A program made the position numbers and the translations under genes. Shown here in pieces: positions 6,388 through 14,836 of a stretch of 39,489 nucleotides of DNA. Each line of letters opens with the position of its first letter. Within the stretch, counting starts at the first letter, position 1. The DNA is taken from positions 1 to 39,489 of the forward strand of contig CANFBW010000028.1 of the NCBI GenBank assembly GCA_947444925.1. Reading direction: 5' to 3'. Source of the DNA: Flavobacteriales bacterium. GTDB taxonomy: Bacteria > Bacteroidota > Bacteroidia > Flavobacteriales_C > GCA-002722245. Below the pieces are notes generated by a model. The model made no database searches, was not told the DNA's origin, and worked only from the letters and a program-made list of their open reading frames with translations.

Positions 6388-9006
6388 ATGAAAAAATTAC
6401 TGTTTGCTCTTTTGACCATCGGCTTATTCGCTGCTTGCTCAGGAGAAGAAGAAGTGATCGCAACACGCACAACAGGTGCTGACCTTGAGGTTCTTTATGA
6501 ATTGATCTCCAACAATTACCAAAACAAAGACCAGTACCTCAACGAATTTGTGCTGCAAAACCACAGTAAATTCGATTTGAACGACAAATGGACCATCTAC
6601 TTCCACCAACCTCTTCCGCTAATCGAAGAGTCGATAGAAGGCCCTGTGAACGTGCAACACATCAATGGAGACTACTACAAAATAACGCCATCTGACGATT
6701 ATGCGCCCATCAAGCCCGAAGGTGAAATTACATTCACTTTTTGCAATGCTGCAGCGATCATCAAAAATGCTGACTTCCCTGTTGGATTTTATATAGTGTT
6801 CAAAGACAGTCTTGGCGTAGAATCGACCCCCGAGCTAATTACTGAAATAACCTATGCGCCGCTGACCAAGGCGAGTCAATTGTCGAGAAGTCCCAGCGAC
6901 AGCATTGCAGTGCCTACTGCCGAAAGCCGTTTCGCCGAGAATCAAATTATTTTCAGCCTCCCTGAAAATGATATAAGTCCAATTATACCAACACCTGTTG
7001 CTTTCAAAAAATCTGAGGGAGAATTCACCATCAACGAAGACAGCAAAATCTATTACCAAAAAGGCTTGGCAAACGAAGCCAACTATTTGCAAACCGCACT
7101 CAACAAATTGCTCAATATAGAATTGGAGAGCGAGGAAGGAAGTGGCACAGGAATCAATCTTATTCTTGGCTCAGCAATCAGCAACCGTGAAGGATACCAA
7201 CTCAACATCAAGCCTTCAAATATTTCAATTGTGGGTTCCGATAAAGCTGGCGTTTTTTACGGCATTCAAAGTTTACGCGCCTTGCTTCCTATAGCGGCCT
7301 ACGCTGCAAACGATGGCTCGGTAAAAGTAGCTGCCGCAGCTGTGAGCGACTACCCGCGCTTTGCATACAGAGGTACGCATTTAGATGTAGTGCGCAACTT
7401 TCACAAAAAAGAAAGTGTGTTGAAATTGCTCGACCTAATGTCGTTTTATAAACTCAATAAATTTCAATTTCACCTGACCGACGACGAAGGATGGAGGGTA
7501 GAAATTCCTGGTATTCCTGAACTCACAGAAGTGGGATCGCGCCGCGGACACACCAAAGATGAAAGCGATATGCTGATGCCTGCCTACGGCTCAGGGCCTT
7601 TTGCCGACGCAAACCAAAGTTTTGGCAATGGTTATTACAGCAAAGCCGATTTTGTTGAAATATTGAAATACGCTGCAGCGCGCCACATTGAAGTCATTCC
7701 TGAAATCGACTTTCCGGGACATGCCCGTGCGGCAATTGTATCGATGAATGCGCGTTACAAAAAATACATCAAAAGCGATGTGAAAAAAGCAAACGAATAT
7801 TTATTGGTCGATCTAAAAGACCAATCGCGCTACCATTCAGTGCAATACTATGATGACAACATCACCAACGTTTGTCAGGAATCCACCTACAAATTTCTTG
7901 AGAAAGTAGTTGATGAATTAAGTAAAATGTACCAAGAAGCAGGCGTGCAACTGAAGATGCTCCATACTGGTGGCGACGAAGTGCCACATCCTTCTAAAGA
8001 CGAGCCAGGCAAAGGCGCTTGGGTGCAATCTCCACTGTGTATTGCTTTTCTTGCGAAATCCGACAAATACAAAAAACCTGAAGACCTTTTTTACTACTTT
8101 GTAGAACGATTCAGTAAAATACTTGCAGCAAAAAAAATAAGCACCGCAGGCTGGGAAGAAATCGGTCTTGAAAAACAAATAGTAGAAGGCAGAGACGAAG
8201 TGGCACCCAACATGGAATTTGTCAAAAGCAATTTCACACCTTACGTGTGGAATACCGTTTGGGGCTGGGGCGGTGAAGACAGGGCTTACCAACTCGCAAA
8301 CTTCGGCTACAAAGTCGTACTGTCAAATGTAAACAATCTGTATTTCGACCTTGCAGTTGACAAAGATCCTTTGGAAAATGGTTACTACTGGGGCGGATTT
8401 GTTGACATTCGCAAACCTTGGGACTTTGTTCCTTTAGACGTCACCAAAGGCACACCACGTGACAGAATGGGCAGAGTGATTTTAGAAGAAGACATGATAG
8501 GCCTTGAAAACCTATCGAAACAAGGCAAAGAAAACGTTTTAGGTATACAGGGACAGCTGTGGAGTGAAACCGTAAAAGGCGCTCAAATGATGGAGTACAT
8601 GATGTTTCCAAAATTAATCAGCTTGGCAGAAAGAGCGTGGGCGCAAGATCCCGCATGGGCAGCTGTTGAAGGTCGCGAGCAATTTAAAAAAGCCAGTGAC
8701 ATCGCCTGGAACAAGTTCGCAAATACACTTGGCCGACGTGATTTACAGCGCATAGAATATCTTGCCAACGACAGCAGCGTAAATTACCGCATTCCTATGC
8801 CGGGTGGCAAAATTGAAAACAACACTTTGGTGGCCAACGCTGAACTTCCTGGATTCAGTATCATGTATAGTTTCGACAAATCAAAAGGCAACTCGTGGAA
8901 AAAATACAGCGCTGCAGTACCTGTTCAATCAGGTGCCACAGTTTATTTAAAATGCGTGAACCGAAAAAATAGAGAAAGTAGAACCATCACAGTGAGTGCA
9001 AAATAA
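6388..9006 (+). CDS. GH20 beta-N-acetylhexosaminidase lipoprotein (paralogue 2)
   Basis: An 872-residue relative of the preceding gene, alignable along its whole length, with the same four-domain chitobiase-like layout. The lipoprotein signal ends LFAAC (Cys17), followed by Ser-Gly then acidic residues. The catalytic pair is Asp530-Glu531 in HTGGDE, with HFHL replaced by FQFHLTDDEGWR and IPEIDFPGHARA conserved. Active-site motifs of both copies are intact, so both are probably working enzymes that may differ in substrate or membrane location. The acidic residues after Cys17 (SGEEE) resemble Bacteroidota surface-export signals, whereas paralogue 1 has ADSKA; this is suggestive only. An NlpC/P60 gene follows after 11 nt, probably in the same transcript. 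Confidence 0.93.
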   Translation: MKKLLFALLTIGLFAACSGEEEVIATRTTGADLEVLYELISNNYQNKDQYLNEFVLQNHSKFDLNDKWTIYFHQPLPLIEESIEGPVNVQHINGDYYKITPSDDYAPIKPEGEITFTFCNAAAIIKNADFPVGFYIVFKDSLGVESTPELITEITYAPLTKASQLSRSPSDSIAVPTAESRFAENQIIFSLPENDISPIIPTPVAFKKSEGEFTINEDSKIYYQKGLANEANYLQTALNKLLNIELESEEGSGTGINLILGSAISNREGYQLNIKPSNISIVGSDKAGVFYGIQSLRALLPIAAYAANDGSVKVAAAAVSDYPRFAYRGTHLDVVRNFHKKESVLKLLDLMSFYKLNKFQFHLTDDEGWRVEIPGIPELTEVGSRRGHTKDESDMLMPAYGSGPFADANQSFGNGYYSKADFVEILKYAAARHIEVIPEIDFPGHARAAIVSMNARYKKYIKSDVKKANEYLLVDLKDQSRYHSVQYYDDNITNVCQESTYKFLEKVVDELSKMYQEAGVQLKMLHTGGDEVPHPSKDEPGKGAWVQSPLCIAFLAKSDKYKKPEDLFYYFVERFSKILAAKKISTAGWEEIGLEKQIVEGRDEVAPNMEFVKSNFTPYVWNTVWGWGGEDRAYQLANFGYKVVLSNVNNLYFDLAVDKDPLENGYYWGGFVDIRKPWDFVPLDVTKGTPRDRMGRVILEEDMIGLENLSKQGKENVLGIQGQLWSETVKGAQMMEYMMFPKLISLAERAWAQDPAWAAVEGREQFKKASDIAWNKFANTLGRRDLQRIEYLANDSSVNYRIPMPGGKIENNTLVANAELPGFSIMYSFDKSKGNSWKKYSAAVPVQSGATVYLKCVNRKNRESRTITVSAK

Positions 9007-9017
9007 TATTTATAACG

Positions 9018-9785
9018 ATGTACGGCATTTGTTTACTCAGTCAAATCCCTTGCAGAAGCGATGCTTCTGACAAAAGTGAAATGGTCACACAACTTCTTTT
9101 TGGAGAAGTGTACAGCGTTGTTGAACTCACTGAAAAGTGGGCGAAAATACTAACGCAAGCCGACAATTACGAATGCTGGATTTGCATCAAACAACACAAC
9201 ACTTTAAGCGAAAAAGAGTTCAATGAAATCATCGCCGCACCTTCTCCACTGTCCAGCGAAATGGTGCAGGTGCTCGAAGAAAACAAGGTTTTTATTCCCA
9301 TCGTTTTAGGCGCTTCACTTCCACTGTTGAAAAACGGCGAAATGAAAATTGGCGACCGCTGCTTCTCCTTTGATGGCGCTGCACTTCAAAACAATGCGCC
9401 CGACAAAAGCAAAATATTGGAGTACGCTTTTATGTACCTCAACAGCCCCTACTTGTGGGGAGGTCGCTCGCCATTTGGCATCGACTGTTCAGGCTTTACG
9501 CAAATGGTTTACAAACTCAGTCATTTTCAATTGCCACGCGATGCCTACCAGCAAGCTGAGTTTGGCACTGCCTGCAGTTTTGTAGAAGAAGCACAAGCTG
9601 GTGACCTCGCATTTTTCGACAACGAAGCTGGAAAAATAGTACACGTTGGTATTGTCATTGGACAAGGTGAAATCATTCATGCATCAGGCCAAGTGCGCAT
9701 TGACACACTTGACCACCAAGGCATTTTCAACAAAGACCTCAACCAATATACGCACCGACTGCGCATCATCAAGAACATACTTTAA
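9018..9785 (+). CDS. NlpC/P60 peptidase with N-terminal SH3-like domain
   Basis: A 255-residue C40-family cysteine peptidase expected to cut peptidoglycan-derived peptides, probably gamma-D-glutamyl-diamino-acid bonds, as dipeptidyl-peptidase VI relatives do. An SH3-like region spans about 1-75 (GEVYSVVELTEKWAKI, then ECWI), with a linker, then the catalytic domain at about 135-250. The catalytic Cys157 is in DCSGF, His209 is in HVGIVIG, and a third His follows in IIHASG. There is no signal peptide, so it should act in the cytosol on imported muropeptides, unlike secreted NlpC enzymes. Position 11 nt after a hexosaminidase and 2 nt before pdxH suggests co-transcription and, for the hexosaminidase, a shared glycan/peptide salvage role. 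Confidence 0.9.
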   Translation: MYGICLLSQIPCRSDASDKSEMVTQLLFGEVYSVVELTEKWAKILTQADNYECWICIKQHNTLSEKEFNEIIAAPSPLSSEMVQVLEENKVFIPIVLGASLPLLKNGEMKIGDRCFSFDGAALQNNAPDKSKILEYAFMYLNSPYLWGGRSPFGIDCSGFTQMVYKLSHFQLPRDAYQQAEFGTACSFVEEAQAGDLAFFDNEAGKIVHVGIVIGQGEIIHASGQVRIDTLDHQGIFNKDLNQYTHRLRIIKNIL

Positions 9786-9787
9786 TT

Positions 9788-10417
9788 ATGCTGAACGCCG
9801 AACGCTTAGATTATCAAAAAAACGAAGGATTGGAATTGAACAATCTAATCGCTCATCCCTTTGAGCAATTCAAGCATTGGTTTGCCTTCGCGGTGCACGC
9901 CGATGCCTTTCATGCCAATGTAATGGCACTGTCAACGGTGCACAACAACCGTCCTTCGTCGCGCATCGTTTTGCTTAAAGAATTAGACGATAGCGGCTTC
10001 ACCTTTTACACCAATTACCAAAGTCATAAAGCACAGGAAATTGCAGAAAACAAATATGCCTCCCTCCTCTTTTTTTGGAAAGAAATAGAGCGGCAAATTC
10101 GTATTGAAGGTGTGCTCGAAAAAGTGTCGGAAGAAAGTTCCAACGAATATTTTAAAACGCGACCGCGCGAAAGTCAAATTGGCGCATGGGCCTCTCCGCA
10201 AAGTGAAGACATCAGTCGCGCCGAATTAGAACAACGTGTTGCAGCGCTCAACGAAAAGTACGCCGGACAAGAAATACCGCGTCCTCCGCATTGGGGCGGC
10301 TACCGATTGATTGCCGATAAATTTGAATTTTGGCAAGGACGTGCTGGCCGTTTGCACGATCGCTTCGTGTATACTCCGCACAACCAAAATTGGGAAATTC
10401 GCAGAATAGCGCCGTAA
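9788..10417 (+). CDS. pdxH: Pyridoxamine/pyridoxine 5'-phosphate oxidase
   Basis: Oxidises pyridoxamine or pyridoxine 5'-phosphate to pyridoxal 5'-phosphate, using FMN and oxygen, in the last step of vitamin B6 synthesis and salvage. The 209 residues match the family closely: RPSSRIVLLK (FMN phosphate contacts), FYTNYQSHKAQ, RPRESQIGAWAS, PRPPHWGGYRL and EFWQGRAGRLHDR (substrate site), ending in the typical RRIAP. Length and both ends are normal. The ATG is 2 nt after the preceding stop. It is the last gene of normal base composition before the AT-rich flavoprotein. PLP is the cofactor of BioA upstream, but the two are in separate operons and I infer no direct link. Confidence 0.96.
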   Translation: MLNAERLDYQKNEGLELNNLIAHPFEQFKHWFAFAVHADAFHANVMALSTVHNNRPSSRIVLLKELDDSGFTFYTNYQSHKAQEIAENKYASLLFFWKEIERQIRIEGVLEKVSEESSNEYFKTRPRESQIGAWASPQSEDISRAELEQRVAALNEKYAGQEIPRPPHWGGYRLIADKFEFWQGRAGRLHDRFVYTPHNQNWEIRRIAP

Positions 10418-10450
10418 TAAAAGTTTTTTAGAATTAACTGAATACATTTT

Positions 10451-11707
10451 ATGGTGCAAAATATTACAAGTAAAATAACAATAATTGGTGCGGGTCCTGC
10501 AGGAGCAACTTTGGCTTTGTTTTTAGCCAAATATAAAATACCTCATTTACTGATTGACCAAGCATCATTTCCTCGTGATAAAATATGTGGAGACGGCTTA
10601 ACTTGTGAAGTCCCAAGAATTTTACGAGAATTAGACGAAAGCATTTATCAGGAGTTTATCAATGCTGATTGGGTTAAACCATCAAATGGAGCATATATCG
10701 AATTAAAGAATGGTCAAAAAACAAGTTTTGAATCCGACAATTTTTCAAGAAACACATCAGCTGTATTTGTTGCAAAAAGAGAAATATTTGACAATTGGTT
10801 AATTTCTAAATTAAACACAGAATATACCCAAAAAATATTTTCGTTTAAAGCAGAATCAATCACAAGAATAGGAGATTTAGTTGAAATAACAGGGAATCAA
10901 AATGGTGAAACGATCACCATAATAAGTAATTTAATTATCGGAGCTGACGGTGAAAGGTCAATAGTTCGTAAAACGTTTCATCCAGAAGGGATAAAAAAAA
11001 ACAGAGAACATTGCGCTGCTGCTATTAGATGTTATTACAAAGGAATAGAAAAACTAAGCGACGGGAATCCTTTAGAAATGTATCAACCTAAGTTGATCCC
11101 AAAAGGATATTTGTGGATTTTCCATTTGCCTAACGGTGAAGCAAATGTTGGTTTTGGAGGATTATCGTCTGATATTTCTGAAAACAAAATCAATTTAGTG
11201 AAAGAAATGAATTTGTATATTCAGTCCAACCCCGACTTAAAAAATAGATTTAAAAACGCAGAGGCTCTTGAGACTCCAAAAGGTTGGGGGCTTCCTCAAA
11301 ATTCAGACGCTTATAACTATGTTGGTGATAATTATTTATTAATAGGTGATTCCGCAAAATTTATTGAACCATTAACAGGAAAAGGTATTGGAGTAGCCAT
11401 GTTTGCTGCAATGTTAGCCGTTCCAACTATTAAAAATGCAATTTCAAAAAACACATTCAATAAAAACCAATTGATTAGTTTTGAAAATGTAATTGAAAAT
11501 AAATATAGAGCAGAGTGGGATAAACTTTATAAATTGCAAAACAAAGTTATTAACGCATGGTACGTACCATTATTCGTTACATTATTGAATATTACGTTTA
11601 TCAAAAACTATTTAATAAAAAAACAAAAAACAAAAACTCGTAAATTTTTGAATAAACCTTTAAATAAAAAAGTGCTGGATGATTACAATTTATTTGAAAA
11701 TCAATAG
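10451..11707 (+). CDS. Geranylgeranyl-reductase-family FAD oxidoreductase, atypical composition
   Basis: A 418-residue flavoprotein. Its N-terminus has the Rossmann dinucleotide motif GAGPAGA (residues 13-19), then FPRDKICGDGL, the hallmark of the geranylgeranyl reductase group, in which the Cys lies near the flavin. GADGERSIVRKTF and GDSAKFIEPLTGKGIG complete the FAD-binding set. Members saturate isoprenoid chains of chlorophyll, archaeal lipids or menaquinone, and others are halogenases or hydroxylases, so substrate is uncertain. The coding sequence is far more AT-rich than its neighbours (13 G+C of 60 at 10801-10860, against 28 of 60 at 10201-10260) and favours AAA, AAT, TTA and ATT codons, suggesting transfer from an AT-rich donor. 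It converges with the bestrophin gene 28 nt downstream. Confidence 0.85.
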   Translation: MVQNITSKITIIGAGPAGATLALFLAKYKIPHLLIDQASFPRDKICGDGLTCEVPRILRELDESIYQEFINADWVKPSNGAYIELKNGQKTSFESDNFSRNTSAVFVAKREIFDNWLISKLNTEYTQKIFSFKAESITRIGDLVEITGNQNGETITIISNLIIGADGERSIVRKTFHPEGIKKNREHCAAAIRCYYKGIEKLSDGNPLEMYQPKLIPKGYLWIFHLPNGEANVGFGGLSSDISENKINLVKEMNLYIQSNPDLKNRFKNAEALETPKGWGLPQNSDAYNYVGDNYLLIGDSAKFIEPLTGKGIGVAMFAAMLAVPTIKNAISKNTFNKNQLISFENVIENKYRAEWDKLYKLQNKVINAWYVPLFVTLLNITFIKNYLIKKQKTKTRKFLNKPLNKKVLDDYNLFENQ

Positions 11708-11735
11708 CGTCTGCTCATGTGAGAAAAATTAAGCC

Positions 11736-12590
11736 TCAACTGTTTTTGATCTCCTCTATATTTGCTCTGATCTTTCCTTCGAGTTCATCAAAAGGCAGGT
11801 CATTTACGTCTGTTCCAAAAGGATCTTCTATTTCCTCGGCTATCAGTTCAATACCTATCATTGTGTAAAAAACCACCATCACCACAGGTATCGACCACCA
11901 GTTCAAACTATCAATAAAACCAAAAGGCAGCGTAAGCATATATATCAGCAAAATCCGTTTCAAATGCAAAGCGTAACCAAAAGGAATTGGTGTGCTGTGA
12001 ATTCTCTCGCAGGCACCCAAAATATCGGCCAACTCATTGAGTTTGGTTTCTACAATAATCAATTGCTCACCAGATATTGTTCCCAACTTATACAGCTGAT
12101 GTGTTTTCAGCGACAGCTCCATCAATATGAATAAAGGTTTGTGGTCAGCCTTTTCAAATTTTTGGAGCATTGATAAAGGCAGATGCGTTTTCACCTCCTC
12201 AAAATTCTTGTCGCGAAGATGCACCTTCATCGCCCACGGAAAAGCTGCAAGTAAAGTGTAAATTTCAACATCATTGGTATCGTAAGTTTTGAATTTGAAA
12301 GCACAAATACGAGAGGTATTTACGAGCGCACCCAATTGTTTTCTTCCCTCCCACCAGCGTTCGTAGGCAGTGTTCGTCCTGAAAACCAAAAGCAAGCCAA
12401 TCACCAAACCCAATACCGTATGAAATGAAGTTGGCATATGAAATATTCCCAAATCAAAACGCCGGTGAACAGCTGTCAACCCAGCAGCAATCAATCCATA
12501 TACCACTAAACTTGCAAATACACCTTCGTAATGGTATCCACTTCTTTTGATTAAAAAATTAAACCAGTTTTTATTGTCGTATTCAATCAT
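11736..12590 (-). CDS. Bestrophin-family anion channel
   Basis: A 284-residue inner-membrane protein of the bestrophin (formerly UPF0187) family, whose members form pentameric anion or, in some bacteria, cation channels. Typical segments are RTNTAYERWWEGRKQLG after the second membrane helix, ERIHSTPIPFGYALHLKR in the middle, and the nearly invariant ELIAEEIEDPFGTDVNDLP near the C-terminus. About four hydrophobic helices are visible (around 22-43, 53-70, 210-226 and 231-250). It lies 34 nt after the dehydrogenase gene in the same direction and may share its transcript. Ion selectivity cannot be deduced from the sequence. Confidence 0.93.
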   Translation of the reverse strand: MIEYDNKNWFNFLIKRSGYHYEGVFASLVVYGLIAAGLTAVHRRFDLGIFHMPTSFHTVLGLVIGLLLVFRTNTAYERWWEGRKQLGALVNTSRICAFKFKTYDTNDVEIYTLLAAFPWAMKVHLRDKNFEEVKTHLPLSMLQKFEKADHKPLFILMELSLKTHQLYKLGTISGEQLIIVETKLNELADILGACERIHSTPIPFGYALHLKRILLIYMLTLPFGFIDSLNWWSIPVVMVVFYTMIGIELIAEEIEDPFGTDVNDLPFDELEGKIRANIEEIKNS

Positions 12591-12624
12591 AAAGGATTAT
12601 TCTATTAAGGTTTAAAAACATCTA

Positions 12625-14619
12625 TCAATACGCCTGCAAAGCCTTCAGCTTTTCAACCAGGCGTGATTGCGCCAAAAACTGTTTCTCTAAGTCGGCTTGA
12701 AATGGAACAGGGCTATCGAGGCTCGCCACGCGCATGACTGGTGCGTCTAAACTTTCAAAACAATTTTCAGTAATCAGCGCGCTGATTTCCGCACCAATTC
12801 CACCCATCAGGGTATCTTCGTGCAACACCAAAACTTTAGCACATTTTCTAGCACTTGCAAAAATGGCCGCTGTATCCAAAGGCATTAAGGTGCGCAAATC
12901 CAGTACGTCTGCAGAAATACCAGTTTCTGCAACAGCCTGCAAAGCCCAATGCACGCCCAATCCATAAGTAATGATGGCAATTTCATTTCCTTCTTGCACC
13001 AAAGCAGCTTTGCCGATGGGCAAAGTATAGTAACCATCGGGCACTTGTTGTACACTGCTTCTGTATAGCGCTTTGTGTTCAAAATACAACACTGGATTTG
13101 GATCTTCGATCGCCGCCAACAATAAGCCTTTCGCGTCATATGGAAATGCTGGATATACAATTTTAAGTCCGGGCACATGAAAAAACCAAGCCTCATTGCT
13201 TTGGCTGTGAAAAGGTCCGGCCGCAACACCTGCGCCCGTAGGCATGCGAATCACCACATCGGCATTTTGACTCCAACGGTAATTGCTTTTCGCCAAATTA
13301 TTCACGATTTGATTGAAGCCACAAGTGACAAAATCAGCAAACTGCATCTCCACCACCGACTTCCAACCTTTAATGCTCAAACCCATAGCAGCGCCAATAA
13401 TTGCTGATTCACAAAGAGGCGTATTTCTGATTTTTTCTTTGCCGAATTCAGCCAAAAAACCTTCTGTTACTTTAAACGCGCCGCCATACTCGGCGATATC
13501 TTGGCCCATCAACAGCAAGTTGCTGTGCCTGCGCAAAGCTTGTCGCAACGCATCACTCACCGCATCAATATAACGCAATTCCGAGCTATTGCTTTCGGGC
13601 ATTGAAATCACTGCATTGTGCGCCGCGTAAACATCGGCCAATTCGTTAGCACAGTCGGGCACAATATCTGCTTCGTCCATCACCTCTTGCACAGCAGCGG
13701 CAATTTCTTCTTTTATTTGCTGGTGCATGGCAGCGTTGTCTGCAGCGCTAATGATACCTTCTTTCAATAAAAATGCTTCGTAATTGAGAATGGGATCTTT
13801 GGTCGCCCATTCGTCAAACAAGGCTTGCGGAATGTACTTGGTACCCGATGCTTCTTCGTGTCCACGCATGCGAAAAGTGCGACATTCCACCAAAATCGGT
13901 TGCGGATTCTTGCGCACTTTCTCTGCAATTTGCACAAAAGTGTGGTATACCTCTAAAACATTGTTGCCGTCTATAGATATGCCTTCAATGCCGTACCCTT
14001 GCGCTTTGTCAACAAAACTGGCATTCAAAAACTGCTCTTTCGAAGGCGTTGACAAGGCATATCCATTGCTTTCAACCACAAATATTACCGGCAATTGCCA
14101 CACGGCTGCAACATTCAATGCCTCATGAAATTCACCTTGACTGGCACCGCCATCGCCCGTAAATACAAGCGTTGCTTTTTTTTCTTTATTGAGTTTACAA
14201 GCCAATGCAACACCGTCGGCCAGCGACAACTGAGGCCCCAAATGCGAAATCATGCCCACAATGTGAAATTCATTGGTGCCAAAATGAAAGGAGCGCTCAC
14301 GCCCTTTGCTAAAGCCAGAAGCCTTGCCTTGAAATTGTGCGAAAAGTCGATTGAAAGGAATGTCTCTTCCTGTAAAAACACCTAAATTGCGGTGCATTGG
14401 AAAAATATATTCATCGCTGCGCAAAGCTTTTGTTGCGCCAACTGAAATGGCCTCTTGACCGATGCCCGAAAACCATTTTGAAATTTTACCCTGACGCAAG
14501 AGCACTAACATTTTCTCTTCAAAAAGTCGCGGAGTAAGCAAACGTCGGTAAAGGTTCAGCAACTCTTCGTTAGAGCTGTTGAGGCGCTTAAAATCCAACA
14601 CCGGAAGTGCGGCATTCAT
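12625..14619 (-). CDS. Fused alpha/beta 2-oxoisovalerate dehydrogenase E1
   Basis: Thiamine-diphosphate-dependent E1 of the branched-chain 2-oxoacid dehydrogenase complex, which decarboxylates 2-oxo acids from Val, Leu and Ile and loads the acyl group on the E2 lipoyl domain. In 664 residues it joins an alpha subunit (about 1-325) and a beta subunit (about 345-664) that are separate in many bacteria. The ThDP motif runs from GDG at 155-157 to Asn185 in VVESNGYAL. The alpha loop has FRMRGHEEAS, and the beta half shows GQDIAEYGGAFKVTEG, FADFVTCGFNQIVN and VLHEDTLMGGIGAE. Such fusions are common in Bacteroidota. The start overlaps the preceding stop by one base (TAATG). No E2 or E3 gene is in the window. 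Pyruvate as the substrate is less likely but not excluded. Confidence 0.93.
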   Translation of the reverse strand: MNAALPVLDFKRLNSSNEELLNLYRRLLTPRLFEEKMLVLLRQGKISKWFSGIGQEAISVGATKALRSDEYIFPMHRNLGVFTGRDIPFNRLFAQFQGKASGFSKGRERSFHFGTNEFHIVGMISHLGPQLSLADGVALACKLNKEKKATLVFTGDGGASQGEFHEALNVAAVWQLPVIFVVESNGYALSTPSKEQFLNASFVDKAQGYGIEGISIDGNNVLEVYHTFVQIAEKVRKNPQPILVECRTFRMRGHEEASGTKYIPQALFDEWATKDPILNYEAFLLKEGIISAADNAAMHQQIKEEIAAAVQEVMDEADIVPDCANELADVYAAHNAVISMPESNSSELRYIDAVSDALRQALRRHSNLLLMGQDIAEYGGAFKVTEGFLAEFGKEKIRNTPLCESAIIGAAMGLSIKGWKSVVEMQFADFVTCGFNQIVNNLAKSNYRWSQNADVVIRMPTGAGVAAGPFHSQSNEAWFFHVPGLKIVYPAFPYDAKGLLLAAIEDPNPVLYFEHKALYRSSVQQVPDGYYTLPIGKAALVQEGNEIAIITYGLGVHWALQAVAETGISADVLDLRTLMPLDTAAIFASARKCAKVLVLHEDTLMGGIGAEISALITENCFESLDAPVMRVASLDSPVPFQADLEKQFLAQSRLVEKLKALQAY

Positions 14620-14813
14620 TATTTTTGTATTGAATCGGCAGCAAGAGTATCACCTGCTTCGGCAGCCATTCCCTCTAACTCCTTTTCAAAATCATCATCG
14701 AGCTTAATTGTTTCGCTTTCTACTTTTTTCTCGTGTTGCTCTAGCTCTTCAGCCGATGGACCACAAGCAAAAAAAAGAGTTGCCAAAATGGAAGTGTAGA
14801 ATATTTTTTTCAT
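14619..14813 (-). CDS. Tiny acidic lipoprotein of unknown function
   Basis: This 64-residue product begins MKKIFYTSILATLFFACGPS, a lipoprotein signal with Cys17 as the lipidation site. The remainder (about 47 residues) is strongly acidic and Glu-rich, helix-prone and without Gly-rich or aromatic patches. A longer reading from an ATG at 14837 would add MYFKISVC, but it would begin within the last codon of the upstream gene and weaken the signal peptide, so 14813 is preferred. Its TAA overlaps the ATG of the E1 gene. I recognise no family. Small size and the acidic tail suggest an envelope accessory peptide, with no evidence for a specific role. Confidence 0.68.
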   Translation of the reverse strand: MKKIFYTSILATLFFACGPSAEELEQHEKKVESETIKLDDDFEKELEGMAAEAGDTLAADSIQK

Positions 14814-14836
14814 ACAAACAGATATTTTAAAATACA

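Noticed and set aside
11714-11723. Short palindrome CTCATGTGAG between convergent genes as a terminator
   Set aside because: Only a 4-bp stem with a 2-nt loop and no strong T-run; too weak to call.
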